Assembly: GCA_029862185.1 (NCBI GenBank)
Contig: JAOTXX010000028.1
Location: 1-44,853 of the forward strand
Direction of reading: 5' to 3'
Origin: Myxococcales bacterium
GTDB taxonomy: Bacteria > Myxococcota_A > Polyangia > Polyangiales > Houyiibacteriaceae
Length of the DNA stretch: 44,853 bases
A program made the position numbers and the translations under genes. Position 1 is the stretch's first letter. Every line of letters starts with the position of its first letter. This document shows, piece by piece, positions 1 to 8,552 of this stretch. The notes under the pieces were generated by a model that was given only the letters and a program-made list of their open reading frames with translations, had not been told where the DNA came from and did not search any database.

Positions 1-48
1 CTGCCGCCCAAACGCCTTTCGCAGGCCTCGTACTTCGAACAGTGCCAT
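1..48 (-). CDS. ABC transporter ATP-binding protein, N-terminal fragment (partial)
   Basis: Read on the minus strand from an ATG at 46-48, the left edge encodes 16 codons, MALFEVRGLRKAFGRQ, and runs out of the window. The pattern of a hydrophobic strand, then V-x-x-L-x-K-x-F-G, is the standard opening of ABC-transporter ATPase domains, just before the A-loop and Walker A. The start lies 12 bases beyond the stop codon of the HiPIP gene on the same strand, so it is probably the third gene of a dsbD-HiPIP-ABC operon. No catalytic motif is inside the window, so the substrate cannot be guessed and the assignment rests on the N-terminal signature alone. Confidence 0.65.
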   Translation of the reverse strand, partial: MALFEVRGLRKAFGRQ

Positions 49-60
49 GCCGCCCGCGGG

Positions 61-381
61 TCAGCCCTTTGCCGCCCAAGAGCTGCAATACCCCATGGGG
101 TGGATTGGGCCTTTGACGAGGGTGCATCGCCCACATTCGTTCTTCTTGCCCGCCAGGTAAAACGCGCAGTTTTCGCAACTCTTGCTTTCGCCGTGCGGAG
201 AGAGGTCGCGATACTCGAGCTGCGTTCGTAGCGCCAAGTCGTCGTCGCGAAGCCCGCTCACGTCTTCGCAATGAAGCTCTGGCTTCGTGCAAGCGTTGAG
301 CAGGGCAGGCGTCGAGCCGATCACGGCCAAGCGCACGCTGTGGCCAAGCATCCGGCGTCTCGTAAGGGTCCTCATCCTCAT
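61..381 (-). CDS. High-potential iron-sulfur protein (HiPIP), Tat-exported
   Basis: Small periplasmic one-electron carrier with a single high-potential [4Fe-4S] cluster. The C-terminal part has the HiPIP cysteine order C-x2-C, about 13 residues, C, 12 residues, C, ending in the typical G-Y-C-S-S-W; the likely ligands are C69, C72, C86 and C99 in the 106-residue form, with C83 an extra cysteine. The N-terminus has a twin-arginine motif (TRRRML) and a hydrophobic stretch, as expected for export of a folded cofactor protein. LLNAC could be a non-canonical lipobox. I chose the ATG at 381 because AGGAG lies 8 bases upstream; a GTG at 390 overlaps that site. It sits 42 bases after dsbD. HiPIPs usually link the bc1 complex to a reaction centre or oxidase; neither is seen here. 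Confidence 0.85.
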   Translation of the reverse strand: MRMRTLTRRRMLGHSVRLAVIGSTPALLNACTKPELHCEDVSGLRDDDLALRTQLEYRDLSPHGESKSCENCAFYLAGKKNECGRCTLVKGPIHPMGYCSSWAAKG

Positions 382-423
382 TCCCGTCACTCCTGCGCGG
401 AGGTTAGCACGGCCCAGCTCGGA

Positions 424-1743
424 TCAGCGAACGGCGTCCATCAGTTTTAGAAACGCGTCGCACTCCACCATTCCGGTGATGCGAGAAGCCTCCGAGCCAT
501 CGCTATGATGAAGGACCACGAGAGGCAGACCGGGTTGCTCGTACGCTTTGAGCAGTGCCCATTTTTCGTCGGTTGCTTGCTCGGTGCTCAGGTCCACCCT
601 CACCGTGACGAATCGCTGTGCCTCCGAGACGACGCGGGGGTCGCTCAGAACGTCCCGTTCGAGCTCCTGGCATGCTCCGCACCAATCGGCACCGAAGTCC
701 ACGAGCATAGGCCTCCCTTGGGCGACGGCCTGCGCCTTGCCGGCGTCAAAGCTTTCGATCCAACGGATGTGCGCGCCAGGAGGCAACGCTTCCGCCCAGC
801 CGACGATTCCGAGAACGCCCGCCACGCAGGCGGCGACCCCGACCGTTTTGCGAACGCGTGCTCCCCACGCTCTCCTCTTGAACGACAGGTGAATCGCTCC
901 GACGATGACCCCTCCGGCCAGCAGCCCAAGAGCCACGGCGAGCCAAGTCTCGTCGCGTATCACCGGACGTGGATAGGGAAGGACGCCGCGCAGGTAGTAC
1001 AACGCGAGGGCAAGCATCGCGATTCCGAACACGCTTTTCGTCCACTCGACCCAGTGCCCCGACTTCGGCAACGCGATGGCGAAGGTTCCGACGAACCAGA
1101 ACAACACGCCGATCCCGATCGCGTAGACGAACAAGGCAAGCGCGCCAAACGCGACGTTCCCCGTCGTGGCCACCCAGGTCAGCAGGACTGCGAGAACCGG
1201 CCCCGTGCACGGAGCGGCGATGAGCCCGTTGACCAAGCCCAGCACGAACGCGCCGCGCATGCCGAAGCCACCCGCCTGTGCAAGCCGGTTCTGCAAGACC
1301 GAGGGCAGTGCGAGGTCGAACAAGCCGAACATGCTCAACGCCATCACCGCGAACAAGGTCGACAGAGCCCCGAGAACCCAGGGGCTCGTCAGGGCGCTTC
1401 CAAATGCGCTTCCCGTCAGTGCCGACATGACCCCAAGCGGCGTGAACAGCGCTGCGATGCCCAGAACAAAGGCGCTCGAGAGCATCGCCGCCTTGGCGCG
1501 GCTTTCTGCCTGCCTTGCGCCGAACACGCTGACCGTGACCGCGATCATCGGATAGACGCAGGGGGTGAGTGAGGTGGCCAGACCCGCGAGGAAGACGAGG
1601 CCCAGCGCGCCCAGATAGCTACCGTCCAGGAGTGCCGTCGCAAACGGTGCGGTCAACTCGCCCAGGCTGTCGGCGGACGCACGCGCCTCCGCGACCCAAG
1701 CGGCGACAAATCCCAGTAAACCGACCCAGGCGCTCCGTCGCAT
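424..1743 (-). CDS. dsbD: Thiol:disulfide interchange protein DsbD, form lacking the N-terminal domain
   Basis: Inner-membrane protein that passes reducing power from cytoplasmic thioredoxin to periplasmic thiols. After a possible signal or anchor segment (1-22) comes a CcdA-like core of about eight membrane helices with the two redox cysteines in SLTPCVYP (C62) and AAPCTGPV (C179). It ends in a thioredoxin domain with the active site WCGAC (C355, C358). At 439 residues it lacks the periplasmic alpha domain of E. coli DsbD, the usual final electron donor, so this form must pass electrons directly from its thioredoxin domain to clients. It is first in a minus-strand group with the HiPIP and ABC genes. 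GAAGG abuts the ATG, an unusually close ribosome site, so the exact start is a little uncertain. Confidence 0.92.
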   Translation of the reverse strand: MRRSAWVGLLGFVAAWVAEARASADSLGELTAPFATALLDGSYLGALGLVFLAGLATSLTPCVYPMIAVTVSVFGARQAESRAKAAMLSSAFVLGIAALFTPLGVMSALTGSAFGSALTSPWVLGALSTLFAVMALSMFGLFDLALPSVLQNRLAQAGGFGMRGAFVLGLVNGLIAAPCTGPVLAVLLTWVATTGNVAFGALALFVYAIGIGVLFWFVGTFAIALPKSGHWVEWTKSVFGIAMLALALYYLRGVLPYPRPVIRDETWLAVALGLLAGGVIVGAIHLSFKRRAWGARVRKTVGVAACVAGVLGIVGWAEALPPGAHIRWIESFDAGKAQAVAQGRPMLVDFGADWCGACQELERDVLSDPRVVSEAQRFVTVRVDLSTEQATDEKWALLKAYEQPGLPLVVLHHSDGSEASRITGMVECDAFLKLMDAVR

Positions 1744-1813
1744 CCTTCAACTATGGTGCTCGATTGGTTGACCGTCCACGAACCGGGGACGTAGCCTTTC
1801 AGCAGGGAACACT

Positions 1814-2368
1814 TTGCCGCTACTTTTCCTTCTGCTCATCGCCATTGCCACCGGGGCGCTTTCGGCTCATGCCGGCCGCGGCGAGCTTCGGCACAGCTCG
1901 GACCCGGTTTGGCGTATGGAGACCTTCCTCGCCTATGCCCTCTTCGTTGCCTTGGTCCTCTTGCCAACCGCGATCTACTTCTATGTATTTCATGGTGACT
2001 GGTTTCTTTTCTACTGGGTGGACACGGCTCGTGCCCCGTGGTTCTGGGGCCTGCTAGGCGGGTTGCTGTTGCTGGGCGCGGCGTCGCTCGGGTTTAGGGT
2101 CGGCTTGGCGCTCTCTCGAGCTTCGCGCGATCTGGCAGCCCGTCGAATCACCGCCGGCACGATCTTGATCGCCTTGTCGGTATGGCCGCTCGCGTGGACC
2201 CGCCTGTCCGTCGTTGGTTCCTACCGGCAGTTCACTCGCGACTACGGGCTCGTCGCCTTCTTCGCAAGCCCCGCGTTCTATTCCGGGCTCGCCATGGTGC
2301 TGATCATCGTGCTGGCCTTTGGCTGGTTGGTCTACCGGGTCGACCGGCACACTCGCGACAGCGTCTAA
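1814..2368 (+). CDS. Small integral membrane protein of unknown function
   Basis: I do not recognise the family. The 184-residue product begins with a hydrophobic signal or anchor (PLLFLLLIAIATGALSAHA) and has about three further membrane segments, near residues 36-58, 76-100 and 112-130, then a last one near 155-175 and a short charged tail. The start is TTG, with AGCAGGGA just upstream; the first in-frame ATG (1916) would remove the first hydrophobic segment. It is transcribed divergently from dsbD across 70 bases. A weak promoter match, TTGACC (1768-1773) and TAGCCT (1792-1797), would give a very short leader. No metal ligands, cysteines or catalytic motifs are visible. Confidence 0.6.
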   Translation: MPLLFLLLIAIATGALSAHAGRGELRHSSDPVWRMETFLAYALFVALVLLPTAIYFYVFHGDWFLFYWVDTARAPWFWGLLGGLLLLGAASLGFRVGLALSRASRDLAARRITAGTILIALSVWPLAWTRLSVVGSYRQFTRDYGLVAFFASPAFYSGLAMVLIIVLAFGWLVYRVDRHTRDSV

Positions 2369-2384
2369 GCGGACAGCAGCGAGG

Positions 2385-5300
2385 TCAGCGGGAAGGAATC
2401 ATTCCCATGTGTTCGCGCAAGAACATCGCTGGCGGTGACGCCCAAAACTTCAACGCATCGATGTACGTTGGATGTCCATCGAAAGTTTCGCCCTCGGCTT
2501 CTCGCTCCGGCGCGATTCGGCTCCGCACGTCTTGAACCAGCGGCTCGAGGTCATCGCAGAGAAGCAGAGCGGCTCGGATCGCGGTTCGCTGTGCAGCATG
2601 GACCCAACGGTCGAACTTTACTCGCTTGGCTTGGGAATACGCTAGGGCCGCATCGCGCACCAACTTACGGTCGCGCCGGGGGATCGCCCGCTGCAACCTC
2701 CGCGTTTGCTCGTTCAAGAACTCTTCGCTGGTCAGGCCCGACCCGAAGTCTGGCTTCACGATACGCGCGGCCGACGCCAGCAGAACATCGAGCTCCCGGG
2801 GCGTGAGCTTGTCGATCGCATGGTAGCCACGTGCGATTTGCGTCATCGGCTGAGCGAGCATGAACGTCTGGGTCTGCGGGTCTTTCTCCATGATGGTTGC
2901 TGGCACCAGCACGGCGGGATGGGTGCCGAACTCAATCGTGATGCCCCGGTTTCGCACCCGGTGGAGGAACAAATCGAAACTCCGAATATCGAGCGCAGCA
3001 GCGAGTTGGTTTGCGATCTCGCGGAGCGGATGATTGGCTTCGGTTGGCAGGCGGTCTCGCGTTGCGAGCCCGTAGCTTTGGAGGTCTGGGGGGTAGAGCT
3101 TGGCGAGGGCGGGGCTCAGGGCTGCGAGAAGGGCACCGGCCGCAGCGTCCTCTGCACGCGGCGTACCCAGTTCTTCCAAAATGGAGCCACGAAGCGACCT
3201 CGGTCGAACCTTGGCCGGCCATGGTTCAACTGCGGAGATCCTCGCGTCGTCCTTCTCGTCGTTCACACCCATCTGAAGCAGGGGCAAGCTTGCGATTCGT
3301 GCTTCCCTGGCGCGACCGTCCGCTTGATAGGTGATCGCAAGCTCGCGCCAGATCTCTTCGCGCATCGGCTCTTCTGCCAGCACGGCTTGGAGTTGTTCGA
3401 CGGCCTCGGCTTGTTCGCCTCGAGCGCGGAGTCGCGTGGCCAGCTCGCGTCGGAGGTCCGCGTTTCCGCCACCCTCTTCGAGCCCTCCTCGAAGAGCCTC
3501 TACTGCAGCATGCTCATCCCGGCAGTGGTCCGACAGGACTCGGGCGACCTCGAGGGTAGTGGTCACCCGGCCCAGCGCATCTTTGGCCCGATGCTCGCGC
3601 AGAGCGTCTGCGTAGGCCCGCCAATCGCTCGGGCTCGTACAGAGGGATTCGAGCGTCCGCGCCGCGTCTCTGCCTGGCCCTTCGAGAACCACTGCGCGCT
3701 GGAGCGCGAGCTTCGCATTCTGCGAGTTTCCGGTAGCGTGCTCGAGCTGGCCCAGCCGAATGAGCGCGTCTCCCCGTTCGTGCCCCTCGCTCGTGTCGAG
3801 CAGATGTCGCGTGACCTCCAGCGCCTGCGGTAGCTGACCGAGCGCCTCGTGAATCAAGGAAAGCTCTTGCAGCGCCGCAGGATCACCCGGCTCCATGACC
3901 AGAGCGGCTTCGACATGACGCAAAGCCTTGTCGGGCATGTTCAAACGTTCGCGATACAGACGGGCAAGATCGAGCACCACCCTATGCAAGCGGGTGTTCT
4001 CCGGCGCGGCCGCGAGCAACTGCTCCATTGTGGCCGCCGCCTCGTGCCAAGACTGATTGGCTGCAAAGTGTTGTGCGAGACGGTCCAAGGCATCGAGGTT
4101 GCGGGGCTGGACTTTCAAAACGCGTTGCAGTGTGCGGATGGCGGCCGGCAGCTCCTCGAGCTCGGTGCTCTGCACCCGTGCAACGGACAGCCAGAGCGCG
4201 CTGGCCCGGTCCACCGATCGTGCGCTCGAAGCGGCCTGGGAAAGCCGGTCCACCAGCGACGACCAGGCGGCGTCGATCGTGAGCACGTCCACGAGACCCT
4301 CAGCGGCCTCCGTGGAATCGGGCCAGAGCTCGAGCGCCTGCTCGAAGTTCCGTTTCGCTCCGTCGTGGTCTCCGATACGCTCCAAGCGAACTTGCGCGCT
4401 TTGCACGTAGAGCTCCGAAGCGGCTTTGGCATCGCGCTCGGCCTCTGCTTCTCGGCGGAGCGCATCGACCAGCGCGGTCGGGTCGTCGGTCTCCTCTGCG
4501 ACGCGGGTGAGTCCGCGAGCCGCGCCGATGTGATAGGGGTCCGCAATGGAGGCCGCGCGAAACTGCTCGATCGCCTGTGTGTCTTCTTGCCCTTCGACCC
4601 GCTCAGCAAGGCGAGCGCGGTGAGCCGCTGCGACAGCCGGGTCCTGCGCCGAACGCGCAACGAGGGAATCCACCTCGCGAAGGAGCTCGTTGTCTCCACG
4701 GCCCAAGGCCAAGCGCTCGAGCTCGAGCAAGGCCCCCAAGTCCGAAGGAGCGACTTCCAGGACGCGCCGATACGCTCCGACGATATCATCGTACTCCCCG
4801 AGCCCCTGATGCTCCAGAAGGCGAGCGAGCTCGTAGAGAGCCGCAATTCGACCGCTGGGATCTTCGAGCACCTCGGCTTGCTTCGAGTACACGGCGCACA
4901 GCGATTCCCATGCGCCAACCTGCCGGTGCAGTTGCTCCAGCGCCAGCAGCGCTCCGAGATTTGCCGGGTCAATCCCTAGCACCTGCTCCCAACTTTGAAT
5001 CGCTTGGCGGTGCTTGTCTTGACGCTCCAAGACTTGCGCTTTGCGCGCAAACAGGGCGATTCGTTGGGTCGGCTCCTCGCTGAGCTTGAGCTCGCGCTCG
5101 AGGTCAGAAAGCAGATGGGTCCAGTCCTGCTCTTCGGCGCGCACTCGTGCCAGAGCGTCGACGGCGGGCCGGTACCTCCCATCCGCGGTGATCGCGGACT
5201 CGTATGCGGTCATTGCTTTCGTTCGATCCTCGAGATGCTCTTCGTAGACCTGGCCGAGCAGGAATGCCGCTCGCGCTCGCACCCGAACGGCGCTCGAGTT

Positions 5301-7457
5301 GCGAAGCTGGAGCTCCAGGACGTCCACCAAATCCGCCCAATCGCCTCGCTCCCGAAGTTGACGTGCGAGCTCTTGAAGCGAAGGTGCATGCGAAGGATCG
5401 ACCTTGATCGCCTCGCGGTGATATCGGAGCGCGTCGTCGTCGCTTCCTAGGCGATCGCGGGAGATCTCCGCCATTTTCTGCAGGAGGGCCACTCGGCGAT
5501 GCTTGCTCGGAGCGAGCCGGAGCTCTTGGCCATAGACGTCGAGCAAGTCGTTCCAGCGCCCCGCCGCATAGTAGAGACGCCCGAGGCTCGACAGGGTCGG
5601 AACGTGACGGGGGTCTTTGTCGAGCGCGCGGCGGTAGCGGGCGATGGCCGCATCGCGGTCATCCAGGTGTTCGTCGAGGACCTCTCCGGCTCTGTGCAAG
5701 AGCGCGACCAATCGGTCCCGCTCGACGGTGAGCTCGATTTCATAGTCGAGCGCCTCGAGTAGCTCCCGTGGCCGATGCGCTCGCGCAGCAGACCGTTGCC
5801 AAGCTTGGACCGCGCTGAGGTGCGCCGAATCCTGCTGCAAGACCCGCTTGTAGGTTTGGGCAGCCAGCGCAGGTTCATCGAGCGCGTCCTCGTAGATCTG
5901 CGCGATCTTGAGCAGGTACGACACCGCTCTCGAACCGCTCGCTCGATCCAGCGCGTTTTCGTAGAGCTGAATCAGGTCCTTGGGCTTCTGGACGTCTGAA
6001 AGCAGCCGCGCCAGAGCCTTGAATGCCGTGGGGTGGTCCGGCATGGCGTTGAGCGAGCGATGATAGTGCTCGATCGCGTTGTCGATGGCGTTGAGCCTAG
6101 TCTCGTAGATCTCCGCCGCGCGCGCGTGTGAGTCCGCTCGCCGCTCGGCATCGGTCGTGTACCGTGCCTCTTGAAGACACATCTCGACCAGCTTCGGCCA
6201 GGCGCCGCGAATCCGGTAGAGTAAGCTCAAGGCTTGCAAGCTCGAGAGCGAGGTCGGGTCGAGCTCGACCGCTCGCTCGTGCCAGGTGATGGCCTGATCT
6301 ACGTCGCGAAGCTCCTCTTCGTAGAGCCGCGCGATGCGTTGCGTGTAGGTGAGCTTTTCCGCTTCGTCGTCAGTCCCCTCGGCCAGTGCTTCGAGGGTTT
6401 CGACCAAGGCTTGTAGGTGCTGTCCGGATTCATAGTGGCGGGCGAGCTCGCCGAGGATCAATGGATCGCCCGGCTGAAGGCTTCGCGCCTGCTCCAGCGT
6501 CTGGATCGCACCATCCCGATTCCCTAGTAGCTCTGCATGGATGCGTGCCGCGCGGTATAGCGACGAAGCCTTCAGGGCAGGGCCGGTCGCCAACTGCGCC
6601 TCGGCTTCGAGCGTGCGGATCAAGTCGCGCCAGCGACGTTGGCCATAATACAGTCGTTTCAACGCTTGCACCGCGACGACGGCGCTTGGGTCGAGTTGCA
6701 ACGCCGTCTCGTAGAGCTCAGCCGCTTGTTCGGGACGCTGTTGTCGGGTTTCGAGCAACTGCGCTCGTCGGATGATCAGCGCGGCGCGGTGCGCGTCATT
6801 CGATGTGGCTGCATTGGCGAGCTCGGCGAGATTGCGATCGACGTCCGGCCACAGTTGTTTCGCGAACGAGCGCTGCTCGGTGGCTCTCAGGATTGCCGCG
6901 TGCGAACGGTCCAATGCGCGCGCCGTATGATACGCTTCTTCCGCCGCTTCTCGATTGCCGAGGACGTCTTCGAGGAGGCGCCCCTTCAACAGGTACAGGG
7001 TTGCCTTGTCGCTCGGTCGGCGTGTTACCCGCGCCTCGGCGTCGAAGAGCGGAAGCGCTTCGTTGAACATTCGTCCGCCGAGAAGGAGCCGGCGCGTGGC
7101 GCGAATGGCTGGCACGTAGTCTGGCGCCCGCTCCAAAGTAGCCTGGTAATACCCGAGCGCGCGCCGCGCATCTTTGAGTGGCCCTTCGCAGCTGCGACCC
7201 ATCTCGAAGTACAGTCGGGCGGCGCGACGGACGTCCGGCTGTTCCCCCAGCTCGCGCTCGCACTCTGCGATCCAATCTCGGGCGCGCCGTGTGCGATCCG
7301 CTTCGGACGGCGCGGGCCGTCGCTGCGTGCGGGGCGCCGGAGCGCCGGGCAGGGCGGGAGGGATCGCCGAGTCTGGCTCGTCGACGAGATCGTCTTGCCC
7401 CAGCGCCTGCGTCACCTCACGGCGCAGTGCCGCGCTCTCCCCGTCCTCGAACACCAT
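2385..7457 (-). CDS. Giant tetratricopeptide-repeat protein (1690 aa)
   Basis: Almost the whole protein is helical TPR repeats of the A-x-x-x-Y-x-x-A-L-x-x-x-P form. They often come as a double module of roughly 75 residues: one repeat with A-x-I-Y-E-x-x-L-x-D-x-x-x-A, then one with L-x-x-L-y-x-x-x-g-x-W-x-d-L. The first 70 residues are acidic, then proline- and arginine-rich, with no signal peptide, so it is probably a cytoplasmic scaffold. The last 280 or so residues are not TPR; they hold conserved-looking blocks such as PLREIANQLAAAL and TPRELDVLLASAARIV and match no fold I can name. Such long TPR proteins are common in Myxococcota and mostly unstudied. It lies 84 bases downstream of the RpoH-like gene, perhaps in one transcript. 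Long antisense open frames within it are coding-bias artefacts. Confidence 0.85.
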   Translation of the reverse strand: MVFEDGESAALRREVTQALGQDDLVDEPDSAIPPALPGAPAPRTQRRPAPSEADRTRRARDWIAECERELGEQPDVRRAARLYFEMGRSCEGPLKDARRALGYYQATLERAPDYVPAIRATRRLLLGGRMFNEALPLFDAEARVTRRPSDKATLYLLKGRLLEDVLGNREAAEEAYHTARALDRSHAAILRATEQRSFAKQLWPDVDRNLAELANAATSNDAHRAALIIRRAQLLETRQQRPEQAAELYETALQLDPSAVVAVQALKRLYYGQRRWRDLIRTLEAEAQLATGPALKASSLYRAARIHAELLGNRDGAIQTLEQARSLQPGDPLILGELARHYESGQHLQALVETLEALAEGTDDEAEKLTYTQRIARLYEEELRDVDQAITWHERAVELDPTSLSSLQALSLLYRIRGAWPKLVEMCLQEARYTTDAERRADSHARAAEIYETRLNAIDNAIEHYHRSLNAMPDHPTAFKALARLLSDVQKPKDLIQLYENALDRASGSRAVSYLLKIAQIYEDALDEPALAAQTYKRVLQQDSAHLSAVQAWQRSAARAHRPRELLEALDYEIELTVERDRLVALLHRAGEVLDEHLDDRDAAIARYRRALDKDPRHVPTLSSLGRLYYAAGRWNDLLDVYGQELRLAPSKHRRVALLQKMAEISRDRLGSDDDALRYHREAIKVDPSHAPSLQELARQLRERGDWADLVDVLELQLRNSSAVRVRARAAFLLGQVYEEHLEDRTKAMTAYESAITADGRYRPAVDALARVRAEEQDWTHLLSDLERELKLSEEPTQRIALFARKAQVLERQDKHRQAIQSWEQVLGIDPANLGALLALEQLHRQVGAWESLCAVYSKQAEVLEDPSGRIAALYELARLLEHQGLGEYDDIVGAYRRVLEVAPSDLGALLELERLALGRGDNELLREVDSLVARSAQDPAVAAAHRARLAERVEGQEDTQAIEQFRAASIADPYHIGAARGLTRVAEETDDPTALVDALRREAEAERDAKAASELYVQSAQVRLERIGDHDGAKRNFEQALELWPDSTEAAEGLVDVLTIDAAWSSLVDRLSQAASSARSVDRASALWLSVARVQSTELEELPAAIRTLQRVLKVQPRNLDALDRLAQHFAANQSWHEAAATMEQLLAAAPENTRLHRVVLDLARLYRERLNMPDKALRHVEAALVMEPGDPAALQELSLIHEALGQLPQALEVTRHLLDTSEGHERGDALIRLGQLEHATGNSQNAKLALQRAVVLEGPGRDAARTLESLCTSPSDWRAYADALREHRAKDALGRVTTTLEVARVLSDHCRDEHAAVEALRGGLEEGGGNADLRRELATRLRARGEQAEAVEQLQAVLAEEPMREEIWRELAITYQADGRAREARIASLPLLQMGVNDEKDDARISAVEPWPAKVRPRSLRGSILEELGTPRAEDAAAGALLAALSPALAKLYPPDLQSYGLATRDRLPTEANHPLREIANQLAAALDIRSFDLFLHRVRNRGITIEFGTHPAVLVPATIMEKDPQTQTFMLAQPMTQIARGYHAIDKLTPRELDVLLASAARIVKPDFGSGLTSEEFLNEQTRRLQRAIPRRDRKLVRDAALAYSQAKRVKFDRWVHAAQRTAIRAALLLCDDLEPLVQDVRSRIAPEREAEGETFDGHPTYIDALKFWASPPAMFLREHMGMIPSR

Positions 7458-7541
7458 CGTGGCTTACATGCTACTCCGGCCGAGCGAAGTTCGCATCGGC
7501 CCTCGTGGGGTGAGCAGCCACCCTACATCTGAGCAGGTATG

Positions 7542-8378
7542 CTAGGCGGCCGGGGCCAGGTCTTTCAGCTCTTCGGCGAGCTTTTTCTTTGCCCTGGCCT
7601 CGAGCTGTCGCGCTCGTTCCCGGCTCACGCCGAGCTCGCGCCCCAGGGAGGCGAGGGAAGCGGAGTCGTCGCTCAGGATACGCTTCTCGACGATCAGCCG
7701 CTCTCGATCGTCGAGCACTGAAAGGGCGCCGGCGAGACGGAGCTGAATCCCGCTCTGCCTGCGTTGGCGAGCGACAATCTGATCCTGAGGCTCTGCCGTG
7801 CCCGGTAGCATCTCGACCAGGGTCGAATCCGAGTCATGGTACGCGGGCGCATCGAGCGAGATTTCGCGTTGATCGAGGCGGCGGAGCAGCTCCGTCATTT
7901 TAGCCGGGGTCGTGTCGAAGTCGGACGCAAGCGTGGCGATCAGTTCTTCCGGATCGGCGATGACGTTCGACAGACGCGCTCGCTCGCGGCGAAGTCGGAA
8001 GAACAGCTTCGAGCGGAATGGCCCAGAGCCGGCGCCGACCATGGTGCTCGACCGCACGACCGCCTCGAGGACGAACGCGCGAATCCAGTAGCCCGCGTAG
8101 GTCACGAATCGTGTGCCACGGTGTGGATCGAACTTGCGAACGGCCGTCACCAGGCCAACGCTACCCTCCGCAATCAGGTCGCCAAGGGTGACTCCATACC
8201 GACGGTATTGGAGTGCAATCGCGACCACATAGCGCAGATTGGCTTCCACGAGACGATCGGTCGCGCTTTGATCTCCTTCACCGGCGCGAAGCGCTAGCTC
8301 GTGCTCGACTTCACGCGACAACTTCGGGATGGCCCGGACTTGCTGGATATATCGATCGAGGGATGCGGATGACTGCAT
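7542..8378 (-). CDS. RpoH-like alternative sigma-70 family factor
   Basis: A 278-residue group 3-type sigma factor. Region 1.2 is short (LDRYIQQVRAIPKL), region 2 spans about 46-110 (EANLRYVVAIA, GDLIAEGSVGL, FDPHRGTRFVTYAGYWIR), and region 4 has the helix-turn-helix LGRELGVSRERARQLE near 245-260. FRSKLFFRLRRER at 121-133 matches the RpoH box (QRKLFFNLR type), which marks the heat-shock sigma subfamily and contacts core polymerase. Myxobacteria carry several RpoH-like factors (the SigB/SigC group) used in development as well as stress, so heat-shock duty is not certain and I give no symbol. AGGA lies about 8 bases before the ATG. The AT-rich upstream region has its own likely promoter. No anti-sigma gene is adjacent. 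Confidence 0.88.
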   Translation of the reverse strand: MQSSASLDRYIQQVRAIPKLSREVEHELALRAGEGDQSATDRLVEANLRYVVAIALQYRRYGVTLGDLIAEGSVGLVTAVRKFDPHRGTRFVTYAGYWIRAFVLEAVVRSSTMVGAGSGPFRSKLFFRLRRERARLSNVIADPEELIATLASDFDTTPAKMTELLRRLDQREISLDAPAYHDSDSTLVEMLPGTAEPQDQIVARQRRQSGIQLRLAGALSVLDDRERLIVEKRILSDDSASLASLGRELGVSRERARQLEARAKKKLAEELKDLAPAA

Positions 8379-8462
8379 GGTGATATCCTGTATGCGCTCT
8401 GTACCGTTACGTTACGTCACTGTCTAGCAGGAACACCGTCCATGTTGTGTCCAACTATTTGA

Positions 8463-8489
8463 AGTATAACTTAGACAAAAGTAAGACAA
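8463..8489 (-). promoter_or_regulatory. Candidate promoter of the RpoH-like sigma gene
   Basis: On the minus strand TTGTCT (8484-8489) and TATACT (8463-8468) are separated by 15 bases. The -10 matches the sigma-70 consensus at five of six positions; the spacer is short. A second TTGTCT copy lies at 8473-8478, so the -35 hexamer is directly repeated 11 bases apart, which could instead be an operator. Transcription would begin near 8456, leaving a leader of about 78 bases. This is the most AT-rich stretch of the first 12 kb. Confidence 0.4.
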
Positions 8490-8503
8490 ACGCAAGTAGA
8501 TAT

Positions 8504-8522
8504 TTGAGCGAGAATCGCTCAA
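8504..8522 (-). terminator. Perfect 8-bp inverted repeat after the A-type carrier gene
   Basis: TTGAGCGA and TCGCTCAA pair perfectly around a 3-base loop, 30 bases past the stop codon of the Fe-S carrier gene. In the minus direction it is followed by AATATCTACTT, only weakly T-rich, so termination would be inefficient. It also sits just upstream of the candidate sigma-gene promoter and could be an operator for a dimeric regulator. It is not a CIRCE element. Confidence 0.4.
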
Positions 8523-8552
8523 CGGGGACATCAGGCTGAAATTACAGGGGAA

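Noticed and set aside
505-1572. 355-codon plus-strand open frame opposite dsbD
   Set aside because: It is antisense to a well-supported gene, has R-, Q- and H-rich low-similarity sequence and follows from the GC bias of dsbD codons.
2706-4979. Two plus-strand frames of about 375 codons opposite the TPR gene
   Set aside because: The repeated TPR codons on the other strand explain their openness; composition is not protein-like and there are no start signals.
8504-8522. CIRCE or LexA operator at the inverted repeat before the sigma gene
   Set aside because: The sequence does not match TTAGCACTC-N9-GAGTGCTAA or known LexA boxes.
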